A stretch of 52,679 nt of DNA from Hahella sp. HN01 (GCF_018986435.1 NZ_JAHMIN010000037.1:13388-66066); one strand, 5' to 3'; numbered from the stretch's first letter, positions 8,292 to 18,695 are shown. Made by a program: numbers and translations. Notes: generated by a model from the letters alone, not told the origin.

Positions 8292-9674
8292 ATGGCGCGA
8301 TCCCGTTCGCAATTGAAGACCTATGTGCTTGACACCAACGTCCTTATCCACGATCCAAACGCCATTCTCAACTTCGAAGAACACCAAGTCGTTATTCCCA
8401 TTACTGTGCTGGAGGAGTTAGACCGTCTGAAGACCGGCAAATCATCCATTGCCGCTGACTGCCGCCAGGCGATTCGCCTGATCGATAAATTACTGGGGGA
8501 CGCCACGCCTAAGGAAATAGAGAAAGGCGTCCCTATCGTACGCGTAGCCAAAGGCCAGCCTCTGGGAACCATTTCCATCCTGATGGACCTGGAAGGCACT
8601 CACCAGGTGCAGTTGCCTGAAACGCTGAACGACAACAAGATTATCAACGCCCTGGTGACGCTCCAGAGCAAGCATAAATCCCGCCCCACCATTCTGGTGA
8701 GCAAAGACATCAACATGCGCCTGAAGGCGAGAGCCTGCGGCGTGGAGGCGGAGGACTATCACACCGACCAGTTGATCGACGATATTGATCTGCTGCCCAA
8801 AGGCTACCAGGAGTTCAACCACAGCTTCTGGGATAACATCAACAAAGTAGAGACGCTACAGAAAGACGGACTCACCGAGCACGTTATTCCGCGCCTGCCG
8901 GAGTTGAAGGATCTGAATCGCAATGATTTCATCATTGACGAGCAAGGGTTCGTGGGACGCGTTTCCGAGTTCCGCGACGATCACATGGTGGTGCGCGACC
9001 TGTCTCGCGATAAACTGCTGCAGCAGGAAGCCTGGGGATTAACGCCTCGCGATATCTATCAGGCGGTAGCGCTGCAACTGTTGCTGGACCCGGATATTCA
9101 TCTGGTCAATCTGACCGGCGCCGCCGGCTCGGGCAAGACCATTCTGGCACTGGCCGCAGCAATCGAAATGACGGTAGCGAGCAAGCGCTACAAACGCATT
9201 ATCGTCACCCGCAGCACCCAGGGGCTCGACGAGGATATCGGCTTTCTGCCCGGCACCGAGGCGGAAAAAATGGAGCCCTGGCTGGGCGCCATTACGGATA
9301 ACCTGGAGGCGCTGCATCACGATGATGAAAACATGTCCGCCAGCGTGGAGTATATCCTGCAGAAAGTGCCGATACAGTTCAAATCACTGAACTACATCCG
9401 CGGCCGCAGCTTCCAGCACAGTCTGATCGTTATCGACGAGTGCCAGAACCTCACGCCGCATCAAGTAAAAACCATCATCACCCGAGCCGGCAACGGCAGT
9501 AAGGTGGTCTGCCTTGGCAACCTTGCGCAGATCGACACCCCTTACTTGAATGCGCCCAGCTCAGGTTTGACGTATATGACCGAACGCTTCCGCGGCTTTA
9601 AGCACGGCGCGCATGTTCATCTGCGCGGCGTGCCCAGATCCGCTCTGGCGGAGTTTGCGGAAGCCAACTTATGA
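8292..9674 (+). CDS. PIN-PhoH family ATPase/RNase
   Basis: A 460-residue fusion of an N-terminal PIN nuclease domain and a C-terminal PhoH ATPase domain (PhoH2/YlaK type). The PIN domain opens with TYVLDTNVLIHDP and keeps acidic residues such as VLEELDRLK and the later KDINMRLKA region. The PhoH part has Walker A GAAGSGKTILALA, SRSTQGLDEDIGFLPG-type region (TRSTQGLDEDIGFLP) and Walker B LIVIDECQN. Homologues are RNA helicase/ribonucleases. Start ATG 8292 follows AAAGGAAAT. The 3' end overlaps the convergent RimB-like gene by six bases. Confidence 0.9.
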   Translation: MARSRSQLKTYVLDTNVLIHDPNAILNFEEHQVVIPITVLEELDRLKTGKSSIAADCRQAIRLIDKLLGDATPKEIEKGVPIVRVAKGQPLGTISILMDLEGTHQVQLPETLNDNKIINALVTLQSKHKSRPTILVSKDINMRLKARACGVEAEDYHTDQLIDDIDLLPKGYQEFNHSFWDNINKVETLQKDGLTEHVIPRLPELKDLNRNDFIIDEQGFVGRVSEFRDDHMVVRDLSRDKLLQQEAWGLTPRDIYQAVALQLLLDPDIHLVNLTGAAGSGKTILALAAAIEMTVASKRYKRIIVTRSTQGLDEDIGFLPGTEAEKMEPWLGAITDNLEALHHDDENMSASVEYILQKVPIQFKSLNYIRGRSFQHSLIVIDECQNLTPHQVKTIITRAGNGSKVVCLGNLAQIDTPYLNAPSSGLTYMTERFRGFKHGAHVHLRGVPRSALAEFAEANL

Positions 9675-10178
9675 CCTCTTGATTTTGCCCATCAGATAGG
9701 AGGCGGCCGGATTCACTTGTATCCGGCCCGCCATAGCGGTGCGTCCGAGCAACATACGAAAGCGCATGCTGTCGCGATTGGTAAGCGTCATCTCCACGGG
9801 CCAGGCATGGCTGCCCACCTGAAGCAGAGTGCTGATCACAAAACGCATTTCCCGATGGCCGCCGGAATCCGACACCATTCGCTGATCAATGACCGCTGCG
9901 TCGCACTCAATCACTTTCTCACTATCCCCCTGAACCGGGTGAATAGCGAAGCGTACACGGGTTCCCGTCGGCGATTCATAAGACTCCAATTCAAACGCAT
10001 GCAACGCGGAAGTTCTCGCTCCGGTATCCACCTTCGCCTTGATTCTTGAGATGCCCAACTCCGGCAGCGCCAACCACTCCCGCCAGCCGACCACCAACTG
10101 CTCCTGCTTGCTCTGAGGAGCGTTTTTCACCGCCTCTTCAAGCTTGTTCACTGCGCCTTCAGTCATTCTCACATCCAC
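9669..10178 (-). CDS. RimB-like retropepsin-type protease (ATP-dependent zinc protease family)
   Basis: A 169-residue protein of the family named ATP-dependent Zn protease or retropepsin-like aspartic endopeptidase (PF05618). Diagnostic features are VVGWREWLALPELGI, then IKAKVDTGARTSALHA with a D-T/S-G aspartic-protease-like triad, RFAIHP and the end segment RFRMLLGRTAMAGRI. In Pseudomonas, RimB of this family works with RimK on glutamate tails of ribosomal protein S6. No rimK or rimA is adjacent here, but rpsF with an acidic tail lies about 23 kb away. Protease function is inferred from family. Confidence 0.8.
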   Translation of the reverse strand: MDVRMTEGAVNKLEEAVKNAPQSKQEQLVVGWREWLALPELGISRIKAKVDTGARTSALHAFELESYESPTGTRVRFAIHPVQGDSEKVIECDAAVIDQRMVSDSGGHREMRFVISTLLQVGSHAWPVEMTLTNRDSMRFRMLLGRTAMAGRIQVNPAASYLMGKIKRS

Positions 10179-10317
10179 TCAACATGCTTCACAGCCACTC
10201 CACTATTATTACGCGCCAGGAATTTTTCTTTCGAGGCGTCCATTCATAAACTTTATGCGTAAATAAAATAACCCGAGATACGCAAATCGCAAACAAATAA
10301 TCCCTGAAGGAGACCAC

Positions 10318-11763
10318 ATGCCGCGAACCCTGCACTGGTTCCGCAACGACCTGCGCACCCGCGACAACCCGGCATTATACGCCGCCGCACAACGCGCCAA
10401 AGAACAAAACTCTGAGCTGATCGCCTGCTTCATGATGAGCCCTGAACAATGGCGCGACCATGACATGGCGGATATCAAACTGGACTTCATGCTACGCAAC
10501 CTCAAAGCGCTGCAAGCTGAGCTGTCCGACTTGAGCATTCCTCTGTTTATTCTAGACGCTTCCCGCTTTGATGAGGCGCCGGACAAACTTATTTCCTTTA
10601 TGCAACAGCATCAATGCGGCGCATTAACCTTTAATGAAGAGTTCGGCGTCAATGAGAGGCGCAGAGACAAAGCCGTCAAGTCGGCATTGAACGCGGAAGG
10701 ATTGGAAGCCCTCAAGTTTCGTGATCAAAGCATTCTTCCCGCAGGCTCCATCCGCACCGGCCAGGGAACTCCCTACGCCGTTTTCACCCCCTATAAACGC
10801 GCCTGGTTTTCACAATGCCCGGAGCATATTGAACTGTGGCCGACGCCAGAGAAGCAGCCATCGTCAACGCTCTCAACCAAAGACGACATACCTGAATCCG
10901 TCTTAGGCTTTGACAAAGTTTCCTCAAAAGCTTACGCCGCTGGTGAAGACGCAGCCCTGCAGAAGCTGGACGACTTTCTGGAGCAAAAGGTTGACCGTTA
11001 TCATGAGCGACGGGACTTTCCCGCCATTGACGGCGTCAGCCAGCTGTCACCCTACCTCGCCCTGGGGGTGCTCTCCGGTCGGCAATGCTTTCACGCCGCG
11101 CAGCGGCATCGCCATGCATCGCCAAATGCAGGCGAAGGCGTAGACACCTGGATAAATGAGTTGATCTGGCGGGATTTCTACATTCATATTCTGTATGACT
11201 TTCCCCGCATCAGCATGACGAAAGCGTTCAAAGAGGAAACGGAAAACCTGCAATGGCGACATTCTGAAAAAGACTTTCTGGCATGGTGCGAAGGGAAAAC
11301 GGGAATCCCCATCGTCGACGCCGCCATGCGGCAGTTGAATCAAACGGGCTGGATGCACAATCGGCTGCGCATGATCTGCGCCATGTTTCTAAGCAAAAAC
11401 CTGCTGCTGGATTGGCGCCAGGGCGAGCGCTATTTTATGCGCAAATTGATAGACGGGCACCTCGCAGCTAATAACGGAGGCTGGCAATGGAGCGCCTCCA
11501 CCGGCGTCGACGCTGCGCCCTACTTCCGCATGTTCAATCCGGTAGCGCAAAGTGAAAGGTTCGATCCAAACGGAGACTTTATTCGTCACTATGTGCCCGA
11601 GCTGGCCGAGCTTTCGACCAAACTCATCCACCAGCCCCCGGCGGACGCCAGGAGCCGGTTGGGTTACCCTGCTCCGATTGTGGATTTGAAAGCTAGCCGC
11701 GAACGGGCGCTGCAGGCGTTTCGGGAGCTTAAAGACTCGGCCTCACCCGCACACAGCGCATGA
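10318..11763 (+). CDS. phrB: Deoxyribodipyrimidine photolyase
   Basis: A 481-residue class I CPD photolyase that uses light, FAD and an antenna chromophore to split UV-induced pyrimidine dimers. The N-terminal antenna domain begins LHWFRNDLRTRDNPAL. The C-terminal FAD domain includes LSPYLALGVLSGRQC, NELIWRDFYIHIL, GIPIVDAAMRQL-TGWMHNRLRMI and NNGGWQWSASTGVDAAPYFR, matching the strongly conserved FAD/DNA-binding region. An ATG at 10318 is preceded by GAAGGAG. The 3' end overlaps convergent moeB by 21 bp. Confidence 0.93.
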   Translation: MPRTLHWFRNDLRTRDNPALYAAAQRAKEQNSELIACFMMSPEQWRDHDMADIKLDFMLRNLKALQAELSDLSIPLFILDASRFDEAPDKLISFMQQHQCGALTFNEEFGVNERRRDKAVKSALNAEGLEALKFRDQSILPAGSIRTGQGTPYAVFTPYKRAWFSQCPEHIELWPTPEKQPSSTLSTKDDIPESVLGFDKVSSKAYAAGEDAALQKLDDFLEQKVDRYHERRDFPAIDGVSQLSPYLALGVLSGRQCFHAAQRHRHASPNAGEGVDTWINELIWRDFYIHILYDFPRISMTKAFKEETENLQWRHSEKDFLAWCEGKTGIPIVDAAMRQLNQTGWMHNRLRMICAMFLSKNLLLDWRQGERYFMRKLIDGHLAANNGGWQWSASTGVDAAPYFRMFNPVAQSERFDPNGDFIRHYVPELAELSTKLIHQPPADARSRLGYPAPIVDLKASRERALQAFRELKDSASPAHSA

Positions 11764-12507
11764 TGGGTCTTTACGCACCTTAAATTCGCGCCACTGCATG
11801 GTTTTTCCGTCGAACAACAACAGTCTGCCGGCGCAGACGTCGCCAAATCCGCTAAGGATTTTTACTGCTTCCAGCGCCTGCAGACTACCTATGACGCCCA
11901 CCAAAGGCGCAATGACTCCCGCCTCGGAGCAAGTCAGCTGCTGCTCGGACAACATGCCGTAAAGACAGTGATAACAGGGAGCATCGTCTCTGCGTGGATC
12001 AAACACCGCCAGTTGTCCTTCGGAACGAATCGCCGCTCCTGACACCAGAGGCTTGCCGTGGCGTACGCAAGCCTCGTTAACCGCTGACCGGGTAGTGAAG
12101 TTATCAGTACAATCCAGCACGACATCCACATCCGCAATCGCTGCGGACAATGACTCATCCTGCAGAGGCTGAGTAATGGTCTCTACTCTGACATCCGGAT
12201 TGATATCAGCAAGCGCGCGTCGCACGGACTCAGCCTTGTTGACGCCAACGTCCTGCTCTCTATGAGCGATCTGGCGCTGCAAGTTGGACAGATCCACCGC
12301 ATCGAAATCCGCAAGCACCATGCGTCCGCAACCGGCTGCGCCCAGATACATCGCGGCGGGACATCCAAGGCCGCCCAACCCGATAACCAGCGCGGAGCTG
12401 TTTCGCAACGCTTCCTGACCCGCGATATCGAAATCCGGCATCATGATTTGCCGGTTGTAGCGCATCAGCAGCGTATCGTTCATTTCATCCCGCATTGCAT
12501 CCTCCAT
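11743..12507 (-). CDS. moeB: MoeB/HesA/ThiF-type sulfur-carrier adenylyltransferase
   Basis: A 254-residue E1-like enzyme that adenylates the C-terminal glycine of a MoaD/ThiS-type sulfur carrier. Present are the ATP-binding GLGGLGCPAAMYLGAAG, ADFDAVDLSNLQRQI, CTDNFTTR, and two zinc-binding CxxC pairs (CYHC and CAVC). It sits directly downstream of prmC on the same strand (17-bp gap), as in Pseudomonas and E. coli relatives. The start at 12507 could also be the Met four or eight codons later. MoeB is the likely role; ThiF or HesA cannot be excluded. Confidence 0.88.
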   Translation of the reverse strand: MEDAMRDEMNDTLLMRYNRQIMMPDFDIAGQEALRNSSALVIGLGGLGCPAAMYLGAAGCGRMVLADFDAVDLSNLQRQIAHREQDVGVNKAESVRRALADINPDVRVETITQPLQDESLSAAIADVDVVLDCTDNFTTRSAVNEACVRHGKPLVSGAAIRSEGQLAVFDPRRDDAPCYHCLYGMLSEQQLTCSEAGVIAPLVGVIGSLQALEAVKILSGFGDVCAGRLLLFDGKTMQWREFKVRKDPSCAVCG

Positions 12508-12524
12508 ACCTTGGCCCGCCAGCG

Positions 12525-13355
12525 CTATACAGGCAAGCGCCCCAGGGTGATTCGGTCATGTCCCGCCAAGTCTTGGTGAGTTCGCACGCCAACGTAACCG
12601 GCATCGGAAAAAATTTCGCGCACCGCAACGCCTTGATCGTAGCCATGCTCCACCGCCAGCAAACCGCCCGCCAGCAAGTGTCGCTCGCCGCCAGCGGCGA
12701 TCACGCGTATATCCGCCAATCCATGATCTGCAGCCACCAGCGCGGAGGCAGGTTCAAAGCGCACATCCCCTTGCTTCAGGTGGACATCCAGAACATCAAT
12801 GTAGGGAGGGTTACTGACAATGGCATGGAACTGCTCGTCCTCTATTGCCTCGTACCAATTGGAACGCAGGCATTGTACGTTCGCCAGCCCAAGCGACTGA
12901 ACATTGGCCGTCGCCAATTCAACCGCATCCTGACTCAAATCCACCGCGGTCAAACGCCAGTCAGGACGTTCATGAGCCAGCGCGCAAGCAATAGCGCCGG
13001 TCCCAGTTCCCAAATCCAACAGCTTGGCTCCGTCGGGCAAGGCTTCTTCGAGGACTAGCTCAACCAGCAGTTCGGTTTCTGGTCGTGGGATCAACGTGGC
13101 GGGACTGACTTGAAACTCCAGCGACCAAAACTCCCGCGTCCCAATCAGGTGAGCCACCGGTCGGCCTGTTTCACGCTCGGCGATAAGCCGCTGATATGCC
13201 TGCAAGGCAGGTTCATCCAACAGACTGTCGTTATGACTGATCAGATATGTTCGACCTTTCCCCAATACATGAGCAAGCAGCACCTCCGCGTCCAGCTTGG
13301 GACTGTCTGTCTCAAGCCGGCTTTTCGCCCAGGCCAGGGCTTCATCTATGCGCAT
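12525..13355 (-). CDS. prmC: Release-factor glutamine methyltransferase PrmC
   Basis: PrmC (HemK), 276 residues, methylates the Gln of the GGQ motif of release factors RF1 and RF2 with SAM. The N-terminal helical substrate domain (AEVLLAHVLGKGRTYL) precedes the Rossmann methyltransferase fold with LIPRPETELLVE, LDLGTGTGAIACALA and the active-site NPPY (VSNPPYIDV). It lies just downstream of its substrate gene prfA, the conserved bacterial arrangement. Confidence 0.95.
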   Translation of the reverse strand: MRIDEALAWAKSRLETDSPKLDAEVLLAHVLGKGRTYLISHNDSLLDEPALQAYQRLIAERETGRPVAHLIGTREFWSLEFQVSPATLIPRPETELLVELVLEEALPDGAKLLDLGTGTGAIACALAHERPDWRLTAVDLSQDAVELATANVQSLGLANVQCLRSNWYEAIEDEQFHAIVSNPPYIDVLDVHLKQGDVRFEPASALVAADHGLADIRVIAAGGERHLLAGGLLAVEHGYDQGVAVREIFSDAGYVGVRTHQDLAGHDRITLGRLPV

Positions 13356-13377
13356 AAGTCCGGTCCCGGTTTATCGC

Positions 13378-14460
13378 TTATTCGCTGATGCTGGCCAGCA
13401 TCTCCGCCTGATACTCTTGCAGCAGAGGCTGGATTACCGGATCAAGATCGCCCTGCACCACTTCCTCCAGTTTGTACAAAGTCAGGTTGATGCGGTGATC
13501 TGTGATACGCCCTTGCGGATAATTATAGGTGCGGATACGTTCGGAGCGGTCGCCGCTGCCCACCAGAGATTTACGCGTCTGCGCCTGTTCCTTCGCTTGT
13601 TTTTCCTGCGCAGAGGAAAGCAGCTTGGCTTTCAGCAGCGACATGGCTTTAGCGCGGTTTTTGTGCTGAGAACGCTCGTCCTGACATTCCACAACAATGC
13701 CCGACGGCAAGTGAGTGATACGAATGGCGGAGTCGGTTTTGTTAACGTGCTGACCACCCGCCCCGGAGGCGCGGTAAGTATCTACACGCAAATCTGCGGG
13801 ATTAATGTCGACGTCGCCCACTTCTTCAACTTCTGGAAGAATCGCCACCGTACAGGCCGAGGTGTGAATGCGGCCTTGGGATTCAGTCTCTGGAACTCGC
13901 TGCACGCGATGAGCGCCGGATTCGAACTTCAGCAAGCTGAAGACATTATCGCCGGCAACGCGACTGATCACTTCTTTATAGCCGCCATGTTCGCCAGGAC
14001 TTTCGCTGACGATCTCCACTTTCCACTTTTTCAGTTCGGCGTAGCGGGAATACATACGGAACAGATCGCCTGCGAAAATAGCCGCCTCATCGCCGCCGGT
14101 GCCTGCGCGAATTTCAAGAAACACGTTGGAGCCATCACGCGGGTCGCGGGGCAACAACAGAATCTGCAGATCTTTCTCTAACTGCTCGCTGGACTCTTCC
14201 GCCGCAGCCAGTTCTTCTTTCGCCATTTCCCGCATGTCCGCATCGCTGTCGTTAAGCAACAGCTTGGACTCTTCAATGGCGTTTAACGCGTTCTGGTATT
14301 CCTGATAGCACTGCACCACCGGCTCCAGCTCCGCGTACTCTTTCGACAATTCTTTAAACTTTTCCTGGACGCTGATGATGTCCGGGTCGGAGAGCAACGC
14401 CCCTACTTCCTCATAACGATCTTTTAAAAGATCGAGCTTTAACTTAATCGATTCTTTCAT
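13378..14460 (-). CDS. prfA: Peptide chain release factor 1
   Basis: RF1, 360 residues, terminates translation at UAA and UAG. The stop-codon recognition tripeptide appears as P-E-T in [16 protein letters not shown], and the catalytic GGQ loop as [17 protein letters not shown]. The N-terminal coiled region ([16 protein letters not shown]) is normal. Position between hemA and prmC on the minus strand is the classical hemA-prfA-prmC order. Confidence 0.97.
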   Translation of the reverse strand: MKESIKLKLDLLKDRYEEVGALLSDPDIISVQEKFKELSKEYAELEPVVQCYQEYQNALNAIEESKLLLNDSDADMREMAKEELAAAEESSEQLEKDLQILLLPRDPRDGSNVFLEIRAGTGGDEAAIFAGDLFRMYSRYAELKKWKVEIVSESPGEHGGYKEVISRVAGDNVFSLLKFESGAHRVQRVPETESQGRIHTSACTVAILPEVEEVGDVDINPADLRVDTYRASGAGGQHVNKTDSAIRITHLPSGIVVECQDERSQHKNRAKAMSLLKAKLLSSAQEKQAKEQAQTRKSLVGSGDRSERIRTYNYPQGRITDHRINLTLYKLEEVVQGDLDPVIQPLLQEYQAEMLASISE

Positions 14461-14538
14461 AAACCAATAACCATAGTGAAATTACGCAGTCGACCGAAAC
14501 GGGGATAGAGGTTGGCCGGATTCCGGCCTCAACGGACG

Positions 14539-15813
14539 CTAATCGTTCTTAACTTTTTCATCCGGAAGCTGAAACAGATCCCGCAACCAGCCAGTCACTT
14601 CCTGACGCCCTTCCGCAGAAGCGCGACGAACCTGAACGGTAGGATGGTGTATCAGCTTATTGGTGAGTCCATGAGCCAGCATGCGCAGGACGGATTCGGG
14701 GTCGTCCCCCCGGTTAAGCAGTCTGATGGCTTTCTGCAGCTCTCCGTCGCGGACGCCTTCCGCCTGATCGCGAAAGCGCCGCAAAACCGACACCGAATCA
14801 AGAGCGCGCAGATGATACATGAAATCCGCAGCGCCTGCCGCAATCAAACGCTCGGCTTCTTCAGCGGCGCCTTCTCGCGACTTCATGTTGTCTTCGATGA
14901 CTTGACGCAGATCGTCGACGGTATAGAGGTATACATCGGCGAGTTCGCTGACTTCTTCTTCTATATCTCTGGGAACCGCGATATCCACCATAAACATGGG
15001 TTTATGCTTGCGCCGCTTGAGCGCCTTCTCCACCGCTCCCTTGCCAAGAATAGGCAGCGGACTGGCGGTGGAAGCAATAACGATATCCGCACGGTGCAGA
15101 TATTCCGGGATGTCGGAGAGACCTATAGCGCTGCCGTGAAATTCGGCGGCCAGATCTCTGGCCCGGGAGAGCGTACGATTGGCGACAATCAGTGAACGCA
15201 CCCCAGCGCGATACAAATGACGCGCCACCAGCTCGATTGTCTCGCCTGCGCCAATCAACAGAGCGGTATTTTGCCCCATATTAGAAAAAATATGCGACGC
15301 CATACTCACCGCAGCATAGGCAACGGAGACAGGGTTTTCGCCGATCGCGGTTTCAGTCCGCACCCGCTTCGCCACAGCGAAAGCATGCTGAAACAGGCGA
15401 TCCAAAGGGCCGCCCAACGAACCAGCGGCCCTGCCGGAAGCATGCGCCTCCTTCATTTGCCCAAGAATCTGAGGCTCGCCCAACACCATAGAATCAATGC
15501 CGCTGGCGACGCGCATCATATGCTGCGCAGCATCTTCATCATTATATATATTGCAGCAGGCTTTCAGTTCGGTGAGGCTGACTTGATGGTACTGCCCAAG
15601 CCACTCTATCAGGCTTATCTCATCCGGCTCTCCCGGCGTGGAGCAGTACAACTCCGTGCGATTGCACGTAGAAAGGATAGTGACTTCGTCGATATCAGGG
15701 CGGCAGCGCAGGTGCGCCAATGCATCAGCCATCTTTTCCGGGCCGAACGCCACCTTCTCCCGGATCGCAACCGGGGCGGTTTTATGATTAATACTTATAA
15801 CAAAAAGCGCCAT
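14539..15813 (-). CDS. hemA: Glutamyl-tRNA reductase HemA
   Basis: HemA reduces glutamyl-tRNA(Glu) to glutamate-1-semialdehyde, the first committed step of C5 haem synthesis. The catalytic cysteine sits in [12 protein letters not shown], the NADPH-binding loop is [16 protein letters not shown], and the C-terminal dimerisation helix region ends near DLFQLPDE. I start at ATG 15813 ([15 protein letters not shown]), where homologues begin, giving 424 residues. The frame stays open 19 codons further upstream, but that stretch has no family resemblance. Haem demand links it functionally to the FNR/hemN-like region at 26-28 kb. Confidence 0.95.
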   Translation of the reverse strand: MALFVISINHKTAPVAIREKVAFGPEKMADALAHLRCRPDIDEVTILSTCNRTELYCSTPGEPDEISLIEWLGQYHQVSLTELKACCNIYNDEDAAQHMMRVASGIDSMVLGEPQILGQMKEAHASGRAAGSLGGPLDRLFQHAFAVAKRVRTETAIGENPVSVAYAAVSMASHIFSNMGQNTALLIGAGETIELVARHLYRAGVRSLIVANRTLSRARDLAAEFHGSAIGLSDIPEYLHRADIVIASTASPLPILGKGAVEKALKRRKHKPMFMVDIAVPRDIEEEVSELADVYLYTVDDLRQVIEDNMKSREGAAEEAERLIAAGAADFMYHLRALDSVSVLRRFRDQAEGVRDGELQKAIRLLNRGDDPESVLRMLAHGLTNKLIHHPTVQVRRASAEGRQEVTGWLRDLFQLPDEKVKND

Positions 15814-16094
15814 AACAACCAGGACATCTCCCAAGCCGGCGACCATTTTAACGCGCTGACCGCTGCGCACAATGACTTATCTTAAAAAATATACCGAAAT
15901 CACGGCGACGAAGTTTTAATCTAAAACAAATTATAGGCGGCCAATCCTGAATTTTCCGCTTCCGCCACTCTTCCTTAGCCCCGTTGAAAACCATTGCAAA
16001 ATAAACTGCAAAGAGAAGGGTTTACCTCTCACCAATAAAGGCTTCGAGCGGTTAACAAGCTTTAATGAATAGAGCTATGCTAAGTAGGAGGTAT

Positions 16095-16124
16095 ATGCTA
16101 GCTTGTCAGCAAACCTCTCGATAA
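16095..16124 (+). other. Nine-codon ORF after a strong Shine-Dalgarno, ahead of the TPR lipoprotein gene
   Basis: AGGAGG (16086-16091) is followed by an ATG at 16095 and nine codons (MLACQQTSR) ending at TAA 16124. The same Shine-Dalgarno is 11 bases before an in-frame TTG (16103) that would extend the lipoprotein by 18 residues. A TTAACA-N18-TATGCT pair upstream (about 16052-16081) may be the promoter. The remainder of the hemA/TPR intergenic region shows no other gene. Confidence 0.3.
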
Positions 16125-16156
16125 AACGTCATAAGACCGGTAATAAGATAGTATCA

Positions 16157-17935
16157 ATGAAATATTTGCATCGAGCGCTGCTCAGCGCGGTGGTTTGTGT
16201 TGTTTTCCCCGGTTGCAGTCAGATCGCCGGCCTGCAAAAAACACAAGAAGTGACGGACCCCGTCACACAACGCCCCATCCCGGTGCTCCAAGCCTACGAT
16301 GACTCCGAGCTTGCCCCCGCCCCGGATGAACAATCTCCCTATCCGCAACAATTCAGCCGCTCCACACTGTTGGACTTGCTTACCGCCGAAGTCGCGGGGC
16401 AGCGCGGCCAAGTTGACATGTTGTTGCAGAACTATTTGAAAGTCGCCCGCGAGACTCGCGACATCGGCGTTATACGCCGGGCGCTCAATGCCGCGCAGTA
16501 TATAAAGGATGACGCGGCCATGACCGAAATGACGCTGCTGTGGACCGAAGTGGAGCCGGAGAACGTAGACGCTCACCAATTGGCCGCCTTCCAGCTCATT
16601 AAGCAAAAGCAGTATCCAGAAGCGCTGTCTCACATGGAGCAGGTGCTGGAGCTTGAAGGACCGACAACGTTCGACCGCCTCGCTGTCCACGCCAAAAACC
16701 TGACCGACGAAGAGAAGAAAGAGCTGCTCAATCTGTACAAAAAGATCCTGGAGCGTCACCCGGAGAACGGCGAACTAATGTATGGCTACGCCGTGCTGCA
16801 GGAAATCAATGGCATGGAAGAAGCCGCTCTCGCCAGCACAGATCCGCTGCTGAAGACCTCACCAGACAACCCTGCGGTGATTGCCTTACGCGCTCGCCTG
16901 CTGAAAAGCGTCAAAGGCGTTGATGTCTCCCTCACCTATTTGAAAAAGCAGTACGCCAAGCATCCCGATGAAGTTCAAGTAGGCGCCCTGTACGCTCGCA
17001 CACAAATTGAAGCGCACAATTTCGACGCCGCTCAGTCTATATATAAGGAGCTGATGAATCGCTTCCCGAATACGCCGCACCTCAAGCTCTCTTATGCGCT
17101 GGTCTCCCTTGAAAACCAACATACACAGGAAGCCCGCAAGCATTTAGAAGATCTGGTCAAGCAAGGGCAGCATCTCAATGAAGCTCATTTTTATCTGGCG
17201 CGCATCGCCGACCAGGAAGACAGAGTCGAAGACGCTATCCAGCATTACCAGAATGTGACCCGTGGCGGCCATTACTTCAACGCCCTTGCGCGCTCCGCCT
17301 ATCTCCTGATCCGATCAGGCCGCCAAAGCGAAGCGGAAGCCGCATTCACCGAAGCCCGGGAAAATTTGCCCTCCCAGGCCAGCCAGCTATGGGAACTGCA
17401 AATCAACCTTATGCTGGAGTTGGACGACCTCGACGCCGCGTTGAAACTTTCAGACCAGGCCGTAGAAGAATACCCTGAAGACCTGCAGCTGCTTTACGCC
17501 AGAGCCATGCTGAAAGACCGCATGGGATTGCTGGAAGGTATGGAAGACGATCTGCGCCACATCATTGCGCTTGATCCCGATAACGCCGTCGCACTGAACG
17601 CTCTGGGCTATACCCTTGCCGACCGCACTGACCGCACCCAAGAGGCGTACAATCTGATCAACAAGGCGCTGGAGTTGGACCCAGGCAATCCCGCCATACT
17701 TGATAGCATGGGTTGGGTGCTGTTCCGTTTAGGTAAATCTGGCGAAGCTGTCGGCTTCCTCCAGGAAGCCTACTCCAAGTTTCCCGACCCCGAGGTCGCC
17801 TCTCATTTAGGCGAAGTACTCTGGTCTCTCGGCAAACAGGACGATGCCAAAAATATTTGGCGTGAAGCGCTGAACACAAAACCCGATCACCGGCTTCTGA
17901 ATGAAACCCTGAAACGTCTGAACGTAGACCTTTAA
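16157..17935 (+). CDS. Outer-membrane TPR lipoprotein
   Basis: A 592-residue lipoprotein starting at ATG 16157 with a type II signal peptide: MKYLHRALLSAVVCVVFPGC, lipobox cysteine at about residue 20. The rest is tetratricopeptide-like helical repeats, recognisable as EALSHMEQVLELE, DAIQHYQNVTRGGHYFNALA, NAVALNALGYTLADR and AYNLINKALELDPGNPAILDSMGWVLF. This is the gene found between hemA and lolB in Pseudomonas (PA4667 type). Function is unproven; position beside lolB suggests an envelope role. A TTG at 16103 with a stronger Shine-Dalgarno is an alternative start that would lengthen the signal n-region. Confidence 0.85.
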   Translation: MKYLHRALLSAVVCVVFPGCSQIAGLQKTQEVTDPVTQRPIPVLQAYDDSELAPAPDEQSPYPQQFSRSTLLDLLTAEVAGQRGQVDMLLQNYLKVARETRDIGVIRRALNAAQYIKDDAAMTEMTLLWTEVEPENVDAHQLAAFQLIKQKQYPEALSHMEQVLELEGPTTFDRLAVHAKNLTDEEKKELLNLYKKILERHPENGELMYGYAVLQEINGMEEAALASTDPLLKTSPDNPAVIALRARLLKSVKGVDVSLTYLKKQYAKHPDEVQVGALYARTQIEAHNFDAAQSIYKELMNRFPNTPHLKLSYALVSLENQHTQEARKHLEDLVKQGQHLNEAHFYLARIADQEDRVEDAIQHYQNVTRGGHYFNALARSAYLLIRSGRQSEAEAAFTEARENLPSQASQLWELQINLMLELDDLDAALKLSDQAVEEYPEDLQLLYARAMLKDRMGLLEGMEDDLRHIIALDPDNAVALNALGYTLADRTDRTQEAYNLINKALELDPGNPAILDSMGWVLFRLGKSGEAVGFLQEAYSKFPDPEVASHLGEVLWSLGKQDDAKNIWREALNTKPDHRLLNETLKRLNVDL

Positions 17936-17950
17936 CTCCCTCATAACTCA

Positions 17951-17983
17951 TTTTCGGGCGGGAGCATCAATCCCGCCCGAAAA
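17951..17983. terminator. Strong hairpin between the TPR gene and lolB
   Basis: A perfect 13-bp stem, TTTTCGGGCGGGA pairing with TCCCGCCCGAAAA, with a 7-nt loop. The A- and T-runs at its base would suit a bidirectional Rho-independent terminator, so lolB may have its own promoter or rely on read-through. Confidence 0.65.
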
Positions 17984-18022
17984 TCAATTCAGACAAGCCA
18001 TCCATATAAACGGACGCGATAG

Positions 18023-18643
18023 ATGTCAAAAACATTTTCTGGCGGACGCCTTTTCGCCGCACTGCTTACAACACTGGTCGCTTTAAGCGGATGCCAGCTG
18101 ACGCCCCCCAAAGAAACCACCCTGAATGCGCCAGGCGACTGGTCACAACGCAAAAGCGCCCTGCTGGCGTTCGACCACTGGCGACTACAAGGCAAACTGA
18201 GCGTGCGTAGAGGAGACCGCCTGGATAGCGCCCTCATCAACGAATGGAACCAACAGGGCGATCACTTCGCCATTCACGTTTCTTCTTCTTTATTAGGGTT
18301 AGGCGCAACACAAATAGAAGGCTCCCCCAAAGGCATTCGCCTTTCACAGCCCGATAACGAGCCATTATTCTCCGAACGTCCACAACAACTACTGGAGCGC
18401 GCCCTTGGATGGTCAATTCCAATTGAATCACTCCCCTACTGGGTGCGCGGCGTGCCTGACGCGAACGAGGCCAACAAACTGACATTCAGCGTTGATGGCG
18501 AACTGGTCAGCATTGAGCAGAATGGCTGGCTGATTGAATATGGCCGCTTCACCCAGGTCGGCGACCTCTCGCTACCGGAGAAAATCACGCTTACCAGCGA
18601 AGACGCCCGCGTCAAAATGGCCATAACAGAGTGGCGCCCCTGA
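18023..18643 (+). CDS. lolB: Outer-membrane lipoprotein receptor LolB
   Basis: LolB, 206 residues, receives lipoproteins from periplasmic LolA and inserts them into the outer membrane. The N terminus is a lipoprotein signal with lipobox ALSGC ([13 protein letters not shown]). The mature domain has the family pattern [13 protein letters not shown] and [13 protein letters not shown]. The following gene is ispE, the conserved lolB-ispE-prs order. Confidence 0.93.
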   Translation: MSKTFSGGRLFAALLTTLVALSGCQLTPPKETTLNAPGDWSQRKSALLAFDHWRLQGKLSVRRGDRLDSALINEWNQQGDHFAIHVSSSLLGLGATQIEGSPKGIRLSQPDNEPLFSERPQQLLERALGWSIPIESLPYWVRGVPDANEANKLTFSVDGELVSIEQNGWLIEYGRFTQVGDLSLPEKITLTSEDARVKMAITEWRP

Positions 18644-18695
18644 GCGCCACCACCCCAACTCAGTAACCACCCGTTCTAACCTGCTCACACTTCCT

